From Bolinopsis microptera (Eukaryota > Ctenophora > Tentaculata > Lobata > Bolinopsidae): 64,000 nt of DNA. Positions 15,100 to 28,200 of this stretch are shown piece by piece (within the stretch, counting starts at the first letter, position 1; every line of letters begins with the position of its first letter). Under the pieces are notes generated by a model. The model saw only the letters and a list, made by a program, of their open reading frames with translations. It was not told the origin of the DNA and did no database searches. The stretch spans positions 16,201,837 through 16,265,836 of the forward strand of contig NC_087073.1 in the NCBI RefSeq assembly GCF_026151205.1, written 5' to 3'. The position numbers and the translations under genes are program-made.

Positions 15100-15219
15100 T
15101 TTTTAAGAGATTTTACCGGCGTATCCTCTAAAATCACCTAATTTGTTAAATTATAGGGAGGGGCGCCAACAGGGGGGCGCATTATCGGCGGGGTGCCAAC
15201 AGGCAACGTTACGCCACTG
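15100..15219. repeat. CAGTGGCGTAAC-end repeat, short copy
   Basis: A 120-bp unit from TTTTTAAGAGATTTTACCGG to AACGTTACGCCACTG. It contains two imperfect GGGGCGCCAACAGG-like blocks. Same family as 13901-14753 and 63881-64000. Confidence 0.6.
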
Positions 15220-16272
15220 CCACCAGCCCGTTTTAATTCTAGCTCTTTCTAACAACCTCTGAATGATACCTTCTGCTCTACCTGTAGCTGCCACCAGCAA
15301 TCTGGATTCTCGATCACATCTTGAATCAAAGATAACTTTAAAATTTCCTACGAAAGTATATTTGTACCATGTTAGCTAAGTTAGCTATAAATCAATAAGC
15401 TGGATCATCAGCGATAAAATTTCTGACGTACTCAATTCTTCCTCTATTTCATTAGTCAGTCTATTTCATTGTATGATATCTTTTCGTTCTTTTGGATCCT
15501 TTGGATCTCTTGGTGACATCCTTAAAAGTTAATTTAAGGAATTAACTTTAGTATTTAAGTCGTTCCTGGTATTGAAAAATTGAATTAAACCTTGCAAAGT
15601 GGATTTGTTAAACAGAAGCTGGAATTTCCCAGTTTTTTATTTGTTCATCTCAATTAAGCAAACTCAATACCGAAGACTAACGTCTAACGTGTGACTCTAT
15701 TAAACTTTAATCTACAAGATCAACCTACAAGATCTTGTAGATCAACACGTGATGTACAAGTGTTAAATGCACGTGAGCTGCACGTGAGCTGCACGTGAGC
15801 TGCTGATTCATATTTGAGTTGTTATCCTACTGTCCGAACGTCGCTCGGTACACACCGAGGATATCTTTACTTTTAGAAACGTGCCCTTATTTATATACAA
15901 AATTTTCCTCCGGCAAGCAATCAGCAATGATATTCCTTTGACAAGTAAAGTTGTGGAAGTTGCTTGTTTCCAAAATGCAAATTATGAAAATCATCACGAT
16001 TGTTAGCAATCAATAGGCGTTGCCATCAAACTGCCTCTAATTTTAATACTCGCAAATCTTCTTTGTTTTCAATTGCTAGATATTTACTGTAGCACGGTCA
16101 TTATAATTGTTTGTAGTGACTTTGCACTTGCAGTGTGGGACTGGTGCGTTTACATTTGTTATTTATCCCATTTAAGAAATAACTTGCTACCACGGTATAA
16201 CATTAAATAAGAACTTTACCATTTTCGATAAATCAGTTACAAATAAATCCATAAATTAGCACTTCAGACGAA
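15220..16272. other. upstream region of the carbonic anhydrase gene
   Basis: No gene seen. Contains three exact tandem copies of an 11-bp unit CACGTGAGCTG (15770-15802) about 480 bp before the carbonic anhydrase ATG; CACGTG is an E-box-type site, so a regulatory role is possible but untested. No good TATA box close to 16273. Confidence 0.4.
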
Positions 16273-19200
16273 ATGTTAAAAGCAGCGGTAACCGTGTTTC
16301 TGGTAGCTGTGGTTTACAGCAGTGGCGACGTAATAGACTACGACACACAGGGCGAATGGGGAGGAGTGTGTAACAAAGAGGAGTCCAAGAATCAGTCTCC
16401 TGTTGATGTGATATCCTCTGAAACCAGCACTGAAGTGGATGCTAAATTTGTTGAACTGAGTAAGATGCAACTTTGGATTTTCTTTTTATTATTACGTAAT
16501 TTGTTTCACATTGACGTAGTTAACTTAGGCATAATACTAATATCTATTAAGTTTAATTATTTAATTGCTTCCCCATTCCCAGGCTCTGGACAGGGTCTCG
16601 CTGCAACGAACGAAAATAACTTGAACGCCATCAAGATCAAGTTTACTGAGACAATTAAATACATGATTCCATGGATGGAAAACACTGAGGGCACGGTAAG
16701 TCAACCATTTCAATTTTAGGTGCTAATAGTATCTATTTGATCTTTGAACAAATCATAACTTATACTATGATACTTTATTATGATTCTTTTTTGGATCCTC
16801 AGCGACAAAATTTGATTACTATTTATGAGGTTTAAATTTGACCAAAACCCATAATCATGGGTAGAGTGAACCGCTGCCAGTGTCTCTCTTTTCCAAACAA
16901 AATAAAATGATATTAATTTGAGGAACCGTCTGCAAATTCAAATTGATACCGAGAATGAAATCGGTCGCTCGCTTTTCCCATTCATTCACGGCTTACGGAT
17001 TGTAATAAAGCTTATTGAATGGGAAAAGCGAGCGACCGATTTCATTCTCGGTATCAATTTGCATTTGAGACGGTTCCTCAAATTAATATCATTTTATTTT
17101 GTTTGGAAAAGAGAGACACTGGCAGCGGTTCACTCTACCCATGATTATGGGTTTTGGTCAAATATCATCTCTTTTTGATTATAATGTCAGGATTTGCTCG
17201 GAAGTCCCTTGTCTGCCCACCGAAGTACCACAACCGAAGTGGGTTTGCTCTGAGACAGGTAGTGACAGCTTCAAGACTCCAAAGGTCTGTTGCATTGATA
17301 TTTATTATTTTATGATTTCGTATATACTTTGGGAGTCCTGGAATGCAGCTAGCAGGAGTTGCATTCTGTGGGCACGGTGATAGAGCCTCCTTCTTTATAG
17401 TAAGAGGCCAGAAACCGTTGACCAGAACAGAGAGATAATGTCAGGATAATATACACAGTCGAAACTTCATTAATAAGGAGGTAATTTCAATTTTCAACGA
17501 TTTCGAAATTTTACCTTTGAAAACGTTTTCTTGTTTTAGGTATGCATATCTGTCGATAACAGACTGAATATGGCACTTTTCACTCATTCAAGTTGGCATT
17601 AAATTCATACATAATGCTATTTAAATATCGTGGGAAATCAGAATATATTCGAAATCACGAATAGGCAAAATTCTCACCTTTCGCACGTGCAAACTTTAAG
17701 CGGACGTTGCGTGCGCATACAATATTGAATCACCGTACATTTTTGCATAGTGGTATTTTATATATAGTTTGATAAGCATGCAAAGTTTCAGAAGATTTCA
17801 AAAAGAACTTGGATCACAACGGGACTCCAAAGTTGATAAAAATCGTGAAAATAACAATTTTTAGTGATTTTAGCTATTTTAAATGAATTTGGGCGTGTCC
17901 CCACGTGTGCAATTCGATTTGCAACTTTAAAACTAGCCTATAACAAAATTTAGACCTTTAGGAAACACAATTGAGCTCCACAACCCAAGGGATGGCCCAA
18001 CACCAGAGAATACTACTTCACAAATTTTGTGCTTTTATAAAATTATTCTTCAAAAAAGCACAAACTTCAATAGCGAATATCTTTATGAAGGAGCAAGGTA
18101 GGAAAACTTTCCGGTAGATTTTCAGAATGCTTGAACAATTATCTAAGGTAAAAATGTCCTCAGATTTTGAATAAAATTACTCCTTAATGCTTTAAAATCG
18201 ATTTGAAAAGTTGTTATTTTGTCAAAAATCAAGTTTTAAAAACACTTAACTTGATGACGTCATCAAGTGATGATGATGACGTTAAATTATTTTTTTAAAT
18301 AATCTAAACTAAAGCATAAACAATTATCTTTAAAACCTGTGGTTTGAAATGACTGTATCTTTTATACTTTTGAATCTACGGACACTTAAATGTAGGCTAC
18401 AATTGACTGCCAAAGCGTCTATCACAATGCTGGCAAGCATCTCGTGACAACTATTGTAGTTTTAATACTGTCATAGCAAGGACTAGGAATAGCTCAACTC
18501 TAATAAATTTTATTCGTTGTTATGACAGTAAGTAGAATAATAGGGGTGTGTATAAGAAAGAAGATGGCTCCCAGGAGGTTGAACTACCGCTTCCGGCCGG
18601 CATGCCATCCGTGACGTCATCCCACACGGCTTGAAGTGGTGTGACGTCATCTCACGTGGTGTAACGTGGTGCAATGCATCCTCAAATCCTGTCACATGAT
18701 GTGACATCATCTCACGTGGTGTGACGTGGTTCATCTCACGTGGTATGTCATCACCTCACATACTGTCACGTGATGTGATCTCATCTCACGTGGTTACTGC
18801 TCCCTTGCTTGCACCAGGGGGATAAATCATACCACGTGGTGTGACTCATCTCACGTGCTGTCTCATCACCTCACACACTGCCACATGGAGTGGTCTCATC
18901 TCACGTGGTGTAGTGTCATCTCACATCATGACTCATGGCTTGACCCAGGTCATGTGACCCACACAGTTATCCTATCATTATACCTTAACGTATACAGCCT
19001 GTCACGTGATTAGTCACATGATGCCAGACATGTCCTAATATGGAATAATTCTAGTCTTATCGTCAATGTGCCTGGATCTTGTTTCAGTGCAAACACATTC
19101 AGCTTGACACGTGATTACATCAAATATTTGAATGTGATATAAGACTGCTTTAACCCTTCAGACGTGCTGTAACCCCTATCTAGCCACATGATTGCATCAA

Positions 19201-22200
19201 TTAATAGAATGTTATATAATGCTGCTTTTACCCTTCAAATGTGTTTTAATTTTATCTAGTCACGTGATTACATCAATTATTAGAATGAGATTAAGACTGC
19301 TTTAACCCTTCAGATCTGCTTTGACTGTATCTAGTCACGTGATTACATTTGTGTAATGCAAAACGAGCAGGATTAGGTTAAAGTACCATGTCCCACCATA
19401 TGACACACCAGTGTAACATGAGTCTGCCTCTTACACCCCTCATATATATTTAAACCACGATGGAAACTGAGAAAGATGAAGCATAATCATAGAAATAGAC
19501 ACCTTTTTTCTGACAGCAGTTTGTAGTTTTCTGGGAACTCTTCTTTTAATTGCTTGAACTTTTCGATACCTGACTTTTTTAATATTTGATACCAACCTAC
19601 CAAGGGAAGTAGAAAGAAATGCAAAGCTGTCCAAGAAAATAAAGTTGTCAGTAAAAACAGCTTTGAACTTTTCAAGCGTCTCAGGGAGCACGTCCAATCT
19701 CTCGACTCGTTTTGTCAAATCTAGTAGGAAGAGGTTGAGATCATATCCTTTTAGCTTAAGCACAAATGCTGCAACCTTTATCGAAATAGTTTATGTTGCA
19801 GGAATTGCATGCTGCACCTCTAAAGTTATTCTCTTTCTTCAAGTAGTCATGATCTCGAACTGGGTAATTTTTTTCAGATTCCCAGTTCAATTTTCTGTGA
19901 CAGATTGTCGCACTCTTAAACTTCTTTTCATCCTCTGGCGTCATATTTATCGGAAGTTGGTTCTTTTCATAGCATTTCATCATCTCATCATGTATGCTAG
20001 CTAGCTGTGATATGAATTCTTCAGTCACAGGGATTAAAAGTATGATCAAATCGACTAGTAGTGTGGACATGTGTATCCAATCGAACGGGTATTCTGCTTG
20101 TACTGACTCCGCCATGGTAAATGACAAAGAATCATTTGATCACTATGGTTGGGTGGTAAACACTTTGAACAGTCATTATCATCTTTCATTGGGGATTTTG
20201 TAATAGGGAAAATCCAACGTGTAAGGAGTGTCACAAGGGATACGAACACTTTTTCAGTAACCCTTAACCATGTAGTTTCATATGTGGTTATCTTATTTTG
20301 TAATGTCACCCTCCGCCCCGGAGGGGCGGAGGGTGAGGGTGACTACTGACTTCCCCGGGGCAATTCACAAAGAATCATTTGATTAATGCTGATTGTGTGG
20401 TGGTCACTTTGAGCAAGCAATTCCATGTCTGAAAAATTGCATGTAATGTAGGAGTGTTATTCAATATATGAGGCTGACGTAGAGTGAGAGTACAGCTGTA
20501 ACAAGACCCAGATTCTGAATTTAGCAGTCTTTACCCAGATGAAGCATCATGTGACTAATCACGTGACAAGCTGTATGTATTGGGGTGAAACAACCTGTTG
20601 CAAGATGATAGTGGAATTTCAAAGTCACATTGCTTGCACCAGGGGATAAATCATACCACGTGGTGTGACTCATCTCACGTGCTGCCTCATCACCTCACAT
20701 ACTGCCACATGGAGTGCTCTCATCTCACGTGGTGTAGTGTCATCTCACATCATGACTCATGGCTTAACCCAGGTCATGTGACCCACACAGTTATTCTATC
20801 ATTATAACTTAACGTATACAGCCTGTCACGTGATTAGACACATGATGTCAGGCATGTCCTAATATGGAATAATTCTAGTCTTATCGTCAATGTTCCTGGA
20901 TCTTGTTTCAGTCCAAACACATACAGCTTGACACGTGACAGCCATTATATAGCGATAATCGCAAATAATCGCATGAAATAACATATTACATTAGTATATA
21001 ATAGATTATAATAGCATATAATAGCATATAATCCCATATAATAGTATATAATCGCATATAATCACATTCATTTATGCATATAATCACGTATATCATATCT
21101 AGTAAAATCACATTTTATTGTTTATACTCGCAAATAATCACATATAATTGCAAATAATCGCACATAATCGCATATAATCGCATGAAATAACATATAACAT
21201 TAGTATATAATAGCATATAATAGCATATAATCGCATATAATAGCATATAATCGCATATAATCACATATAATCGCATTCATTTATGTATATAATCACGTAT
21301 ATTATATCTTAAAATCACATTTTATTGTTTATACTCGCAAATAATCGCATATAATTGCAAATAATCACATATATAATAGCAGGGAGGGAATAATCCAACT
21401 TATACATACAACTTATTAAAGTTCCTTTCAAAGATTTATTTTCACACTGATTACCAAGCACCATCCTGGAGATGGAACTGTAACTCTTGAGTCTGTCGAG
21501 CACTGCACCCAACATGTAGGAATACCTCCCAGTGGGGACATCAAAGGATCACATCAGATGGTACAAGGGGATCATCGCAAATTCTATGTCAATTAGTCAG
21601 ACGGAGATCATATTCGAGATTTATCACTTTCTGAATTACCATTCATAACCAGTACTCAGCGCACCATTGATTTCTGCTTTCAAATGATAACTACTAATAC
21701 TTAATTATATGCGATTATTTGCATACATGATCAGTTATACGTGATTATATGGGATTATATGTGATTTATATACGAGAGTGAATGCAATTATCTCTGATTG
21801 TGTATAATTATATGCGATTATATGAGATTAATTGCATACATATATGAACAATTATACGTGAGTATATGGGATTATATATTATGATTTATGTATGTGAGTG
21901 AATGGGATAATCTGAGATTATGTATAATTACATGCGATTATATAGTATATATGTGATTATGTGTGATAGCAAGGTATAATACATGACAAGTTAAGCCAAC
22001 CAATAATGTCGATGCAGTTGAAGACCTCAAAGTTTTGTGAATCCATTTCTTTCCTTTGCACTGAAGGTAACATACCCAAAAAATTCAAAGCTAATGAATG
22101 TGAAAACATATACTTCTCCTTGGATTTACGAATTCCAAAACATCTCAGTAAACGACTTGATAAAAGCAATAATGGATATAAACAGGATAATAATGATTTA

Positions 22201-25200
22201 CCGAAATTTGGTTTCGTGAAGCGCTTAGAAAAGATCTTTGATAGGGATCTGATGACAAATAACCCCTGGTTCAACCCAGAAGTTGCGATAAATTATTTTG
22301 ACAAAAGGGTTAAAAAGGTTCGTTTTGTGACAACAGAAATCCAAGGTGACGTTCCACAGCTACCAAATTGCAGGAAAAATCACCTGATAGCTAAACCTGG
22401 TCAGTTACATGCCCCAAACTGTGAAAATTTCTCTCAGGAAACTGTTGAGATAATTGGTGATTATGCTTATCAAAACAGGCAATTCATCCTACAGGATCAT
22501 GAGGAGAGGGTTGCAAATTTACAAATGATGATGAGGAAAGGCCTAAAAATATAAGTTTCATGGAATTGAGATACTGGATATGATGTAAAGACTTATGCTT
22601 GGCTTTTCCTGGGGATTTCTCCATGTGGAGTGTGGCACATCACAGCAAAAGTGCATTCTTCCTAGATCAAGAGTACCAAGAGATTTGTCCATGTGAAGTG
22701 AGACACATCACAACAAAGGAGCATTCTTCCTAGATCAAGAGCATTGTGAGGAGTATGGTATGAGACGATGAGCATTCAATCACTCTTGGGAAGAAATCGT
22801 TTAGATGTTTAATTGAAGATATTTAATATTACATCTGAACTCTCACTCTACCTCAGCCTCATATATTGATTAACACTTCTTACTTTACACACAATTTTTC
22901 AGACATGGAATTACTTGTTCAAAGTGACCACCACACAATCACAATTAATTAAATGATTCTTTGTGAATTGAACACCCTCGTGGGAATTGCTCTAACATTT
23001 TTGTAAATGTATAATTTAAAAACATGTTTATTTCGAAAATTATCGATAATTTTCGAAATAAACATGTTTTTAAATTATACATTTACAAAAATGTTAGAGC
23101 AATTCCCACGAGGGTGTTCAATTCACAAAGAATCATTTAATCAATTGTGATTGTGTGGTGGTCACTTTGAACAAGTAATTCCATGTCTGAAAAATTGTGT
23201 GTAAAGTAAGAAGTGTTAATCAATATATGAGGCTGAGGTAGAGTGAGAGTTCAGATGTAATATTAAATATCTTCAATTAAACATCTAAACGATTTCTTCC
23301 CAAGAGTGATTGAATGCTCATCGTCTCATACCATACTCCTCACAATGCTCTTGATCTAGGAAGAATGCTCCTTTGTTGTGATGTGTCTCACTTCACATGG
23401 ACAAATCTCTTGGTACTCTTGATCTAGGAAGAATGCACTTTTGCTGTGATGTGCCACACTCCACATGGAGAAATCCCCAGGAAAAGCCAAGCATAAGTCT
23501 TTACATCATATCCAGTATCTCAATTCCATGAAACTTATATTTTTAGGCCTTTCCTCATCATCATTTGTAAATTTGCAACCCTCTCCTCATGATCCTGTAG
23601 GATGAATTGCCTGTTTTGATAAGCATAATCACCAATTATCTCAACAGTTTCCTGAGAGAAATTTTCACAGTTTGGGGCATGTAACTGACCAGGTTTAGCT
23701 ATCAGGTGATTTTTCCTGCAATTTGGTAGCTGTGGAACGTCACCTTGGATTTCTGTTGTCACAAAACGAACCTTTTTAACCCTTTTGTCAAAATAATTTA
23801 TCGCAACTTCTGGGTTGAACCAGGGGTTATTTGTCATCAGATCCCTATCAAAGATCTTTTCTAAGCGCTTCACGAAACCAAATTTCGGTAAATCATTATT
23901 ATCCTGTTTATATCCATTATTGCTTTTATCAAGTCGTTTACTGAGATGTTTTGGAATTCGTAAATCCAAGGAGAAGTATATGTTTTCACATTCATTAGCT
24001 TTGAATTTTTTGGGTATGTTACCTTCAGTGCAAAGGAAAGAAATGGATTCACAAAACTTTGAGGTCTTCAACTGCATCGACATTATTGGTTGGCTTAACT
24101 TGTCATGTATTATACCTTGCTATCACACATAATCACATATATACTATATAATCGCATGTAATTATACATAATCTCAGATTATCCCATTCACTCACATACA
24201 TAAATCATAATATATAATCCCATATACTCACGTATAATTGTTCATATATGTATGCAATTAATCTCATATAATCGCATATAATTATACACAATCAGAGATA
24301 ATTGCATTCACTCTCGTATATAAATCACATATAATCCCATATAATCACGTATAACTGATCATGTATGCAAATAATCGCATATAATTAAGTATTAGTAGTT
24401 ATCATTTGAAAGCAGAAATCAATGGTGCGCTGAGTACTGGTTATGAATGGTAATTCAGAAAGTGATAAATCTCGAATATGATCTCCGTCTGACTAATTGA
24501 CATAGAATTTGCGATGATCCCCTTGTACCATCTGATGTGATCCTTTGATGTCCCCACTGGGAGGTATTCCTACATGTTGGGTGCAGTGCTCGACAGACTC
24601 AAGAGTTACAGTTCCATCTCCAGGATGGTGCTTGGTAATCAGTGTGAAAATAAATCTTTGAAAGGAACTTTAATAAGTTGTATGTATAAGTTGGATTATT
24701 CCCTCCCTGCTATTATATATGTGATTATTTGCAATTATATGCGATTATTTGCGAGTATAAACAATAAAATGTGATTTTAAGATATAATATACGTGATTAT
24801 ATACATAAATGAATGCGATTATATGTGATTATATGCGATTATATGCTATTATATGCGATTATATGCTATTATATGCTATTATATACTAATGTTATATGTT
24901 ATTTCATGCGATTATATGCGATTATGTGCGATTATTTGCAATTATATGTGATTATTTGCGAGTATAAACAATAAAATGTGATTTTACTAGATATGATATA
25001 CGTGATTATATGCATAAATGAATGTGATTATATGCGATTATATACTATTATATGGGATTATATGCTATTATATGCTATTATAATCTATTATATACTAATG
25101 TAATATGTTATTTCATGCGATTATTTGCGATTATCGCTATATAATGGCTGTCACGTGTCAAGCTGTATGTGTTTGGACTGAAACAAGATCCAGGAACATT

Positions 25201-28200
25201 GACGATAAGACTAGAATTATTCCATATTAGGACATGCCTGACATCATGTGTCTAATCACGTGACAGGCTGTATACGTTAAGTTATAATGATAGAATAACT
25301 GTGTGGGTCACATGACCTGGGTTAAGCCATGAGTCATGATGTGAGATGACACTACACCACGTGAGATGAGAGCACTCCATGTGGCAGTATGTGAGGTGAT
25401 GAGGCAGCACGTGAGATGAGTCACACCACGTGGTATGATTTATCCCCTGGTGCAAGCAATGTGACTTTGAAATTCCACTATCATCTTGCAACAGGTTGTT
25501 TCACCCCAATACATACAGCTTGTCACGTGATTAGTCACATGATGCTTCATCTGGGTAAAGACTGCTAAATTCAGAATCTGGGTCTTGTTACAGCTGTACT
25601 CTCACTCTACGTCAGCCTCATATATTGAATAACACTCCTACATTACATGCAATTTTTCAGACATGGAATTGCTTGCTCAAAGTGACCACCACACAATCAG
25701 CATTAATCAAATGATTCTTTGTGAATTGCCCCGGGGAAGTCAGTAGTCACCCTCACCCTCCGCCCCTCCGGGGCGGAGGGTGACATTACAAAATAAGATA
25801 ACCACATATGAAACTACATGGTTAAGGGTTACTGAAAAAGTGTTTGTATCCCTTGTGACACTTCTTACACGTTGGATTTTCCCTATTACAAAATCCCCAA
25901 TGAAAGATGATAATGACTGTTCAAAGTGTTTACCACCCAACCATAGTGATCAAATGATTCTTTGTCATTTACCATGGCGGAGTCAGTACAAGCAGAATAC
26001 CCGTTCGATTGGATACACATGTCCACACTACTAGTCGATTTGATCATACTTTTAATCCCTGTGACTGAAGAATTCATATCACAGCTAGCTAGCATACATG
26101 ATGAGATGATGAAATGCTATGAAAAGAACCAACTTCCGATAAATATGACGCCAGAGGATGAAAAGAAGTTTAAGAGTGCGACAATCTGTCACAGAAAATT
26201 GAACTGGGAATCTGAAAAAAATTACCCAGTTCGAGATCATGACTACTTGAAGAAAGAGAATAACTTTAGAGGTGCAGCATGCAATTCCTGCAACATAAAC
26301 TATTTCGATAAAGGTTGCAGCATTTGTGCTTAAGCTAAAAGGATATGATCTCAACCTCTTCCTACTAGATTTGACAAAACGAGTCGAGAGATTGGACGTG
26401 CTCCCTGAGACGCTTGAAAAGTTCAAAGCTGTTTTTACTGACAACTTTATTTTCTTGGACAGCTTTGCATTTCTTTCTACTTCCCTTGGTAGGTTGGTAT
26501 CAAATATTAAAAAAGTCAGGTATCGAAAAGTTCAAGCAATTAAAAGAAGAGTTCCCAGAAAACTACAAACTGCTGTCAGAAAAAAGGTGTCTATTTCTAT
26601 GATTATGCTTCATCTTTCTCAGTTTCCATCGTGGTTTAAATATATATGAGGGGTGTAAGAGGCAGACTCATGTTACACTGGTGTGTCATATGGTGGGACA
26701 TGGTACTTTAACCTAATCCTGCTCGTTTTGCATTACACAAATGTAATCACGTGACTAGATACAGTCAAAGCAGATCTGAAGGGTTAAAGCAGTCTTAATC
26801 TCATTCTAATAATTGATGTAATCACGTGACTAGATAAAATTAAAACACATTTGAAGGGTAAAAGCAGCATTATATAACATTCTATTAATTGATGCAATCA
26901 TGTGGCTAGATAGGGGTTACAGCACGTCTGAAGGGTTAAAGCAGTCTTATATCACATTCAAATATTTGATGTAATCACGTGTCAAGCTGAATGTGTTTGC
27001 ACTGAAACAAGATCCAGGCACATTGACGATAAGACTAGAATTATTCCATATTAGGACATGTCTGGCATCATGTGACTAATCACGTGACAGGCTGTATACG
27101 TTAAGGTATAATGATAGGATAACTGTGTGGGTCACATGACCTGGGTCAAGCCATGAGTCATGATGTGAGATGACACTACACCACGTGAGATGAGACCACT
27201 CCATGTGGCAGTGTGTGAGGTGATGAGACAGCACGTGAGATGAGTCACACCACGTGGTATGATTTATCCCCCTGGTGCAAGCAAGGGAGCAGTAACCACG
27301 TGAGATGAGATCACATCACGTGACAGTATGTGAGGTGATGACATACCACGTGAGATGAACCACGTCACACCACGTGAGATGATGTCACATCATGTGACAG
27401 GATTTGAGGATGCATTGCACCACGTTACACCACGTGAGATGACGTCACACCACTTCAAGCCGTGTGGGATGACGTCACGGATGGCATGCCGGCCGGAAGC
27501 GGTAGTTCAACCTCCTGGGAGCCATCTTCTTGCTTATACACACCCCTATTATTCTACTACAATAATATAACTCTGAATGTTAACAAGTTTTTTAAAAGAC
27601 TGTAGAAGAAGATATCATGCCTCATTCGTTGGAGTTCTCAGACCCGTCGACACTCTACTGCACAATTTCTAAGAAGAGGGTTGACTTCCTCAAAATGGGA
27701 AACAGGAGAAAAAGCTACAGACCATCAAGGCAGAATTAAAAGAATCATTTACCTAATACTTTTTAACAGTCACAGAGTTTTATAATAAATGAAATCGGTC
27801 GATCGCTTTTCCCATTCATTCACGGCTTACGTATTGTAATATAATAAAGCTTATTGAATGGGAAAAGCGAGCGACCGATTTCATTCTCGGTATCAATTTG
27901 CATTTGCGGACGGTTCCTCAAATTAATATCATTTTCTTTTGTTTGGAAAAGAGAGACACTGGCAGCGGTTCACTCTACCCATGATTATGGGTTTTGGTCA
28001 AATATTCACAATACTATTTACCCCCTTTACTATTTACCCCCCTTTACTATTTACCCCCTTTATTATTTACCCCCTTTATTATTTACCCCCTTTATTATGT
28101 ACCCCCTTTACTTTTATACCCCCTTTACTATTATACCCCCTTTACTATTATACCCCCTTTACTATTATACCCCTTTATTTTTTTTGCCACGACAGTTTAA

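Larger units (their letters stand above)
18531..27558. mobile_element. 9-kb spacerless palindrome, Polinton/Maverick-derived insertion
   Basis: The two arms, 18531-23044 and 23045-27558, are reverse complements with no spacer. Position x on the left pairs with 46089-x on the right over all 4,514 bp without any indel. I noticed only three substitutions (18557, 20226, 20244 and their partners). The ends start AGTAGAATAATAGGGG and finish CCCCTATTATTCTACT, i.e. AG...CT. The flanking six bases are ACAGTA (18525-18530) and ACAATA (27559-27564), five of six equal. AG termini, 6-bp target duplications and a protein-primed polymerase are hallmarks of Polintons. Carbonic anhydrase exons of one strand lie on both sides, so the palindrome is an insertion in an intron, not the end of a fold-back chimera. 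Each arm carries a polymerase remnant, a 182-aa frame, 310-bp direct repeats and a 10-bp-type minisatellite. Confidence 0.75.

Noticed and set aside
16696-17283. 17192-17283 as the missing carbonic anhydrase exon
   Set aside because: A phase-0 start after the AG gives a stop after 20 codons, and the other frame lacks any carbonic anhydrase likeness.
18531-27558. Palindrome as a simple assembly or library fold-back artefact
   Set aside because: Carbonic anhydrase exons continue in the same sense on both sides, flanks share five of six duplicated bases, and arms differ at several positions. Not excluded, but less likely.
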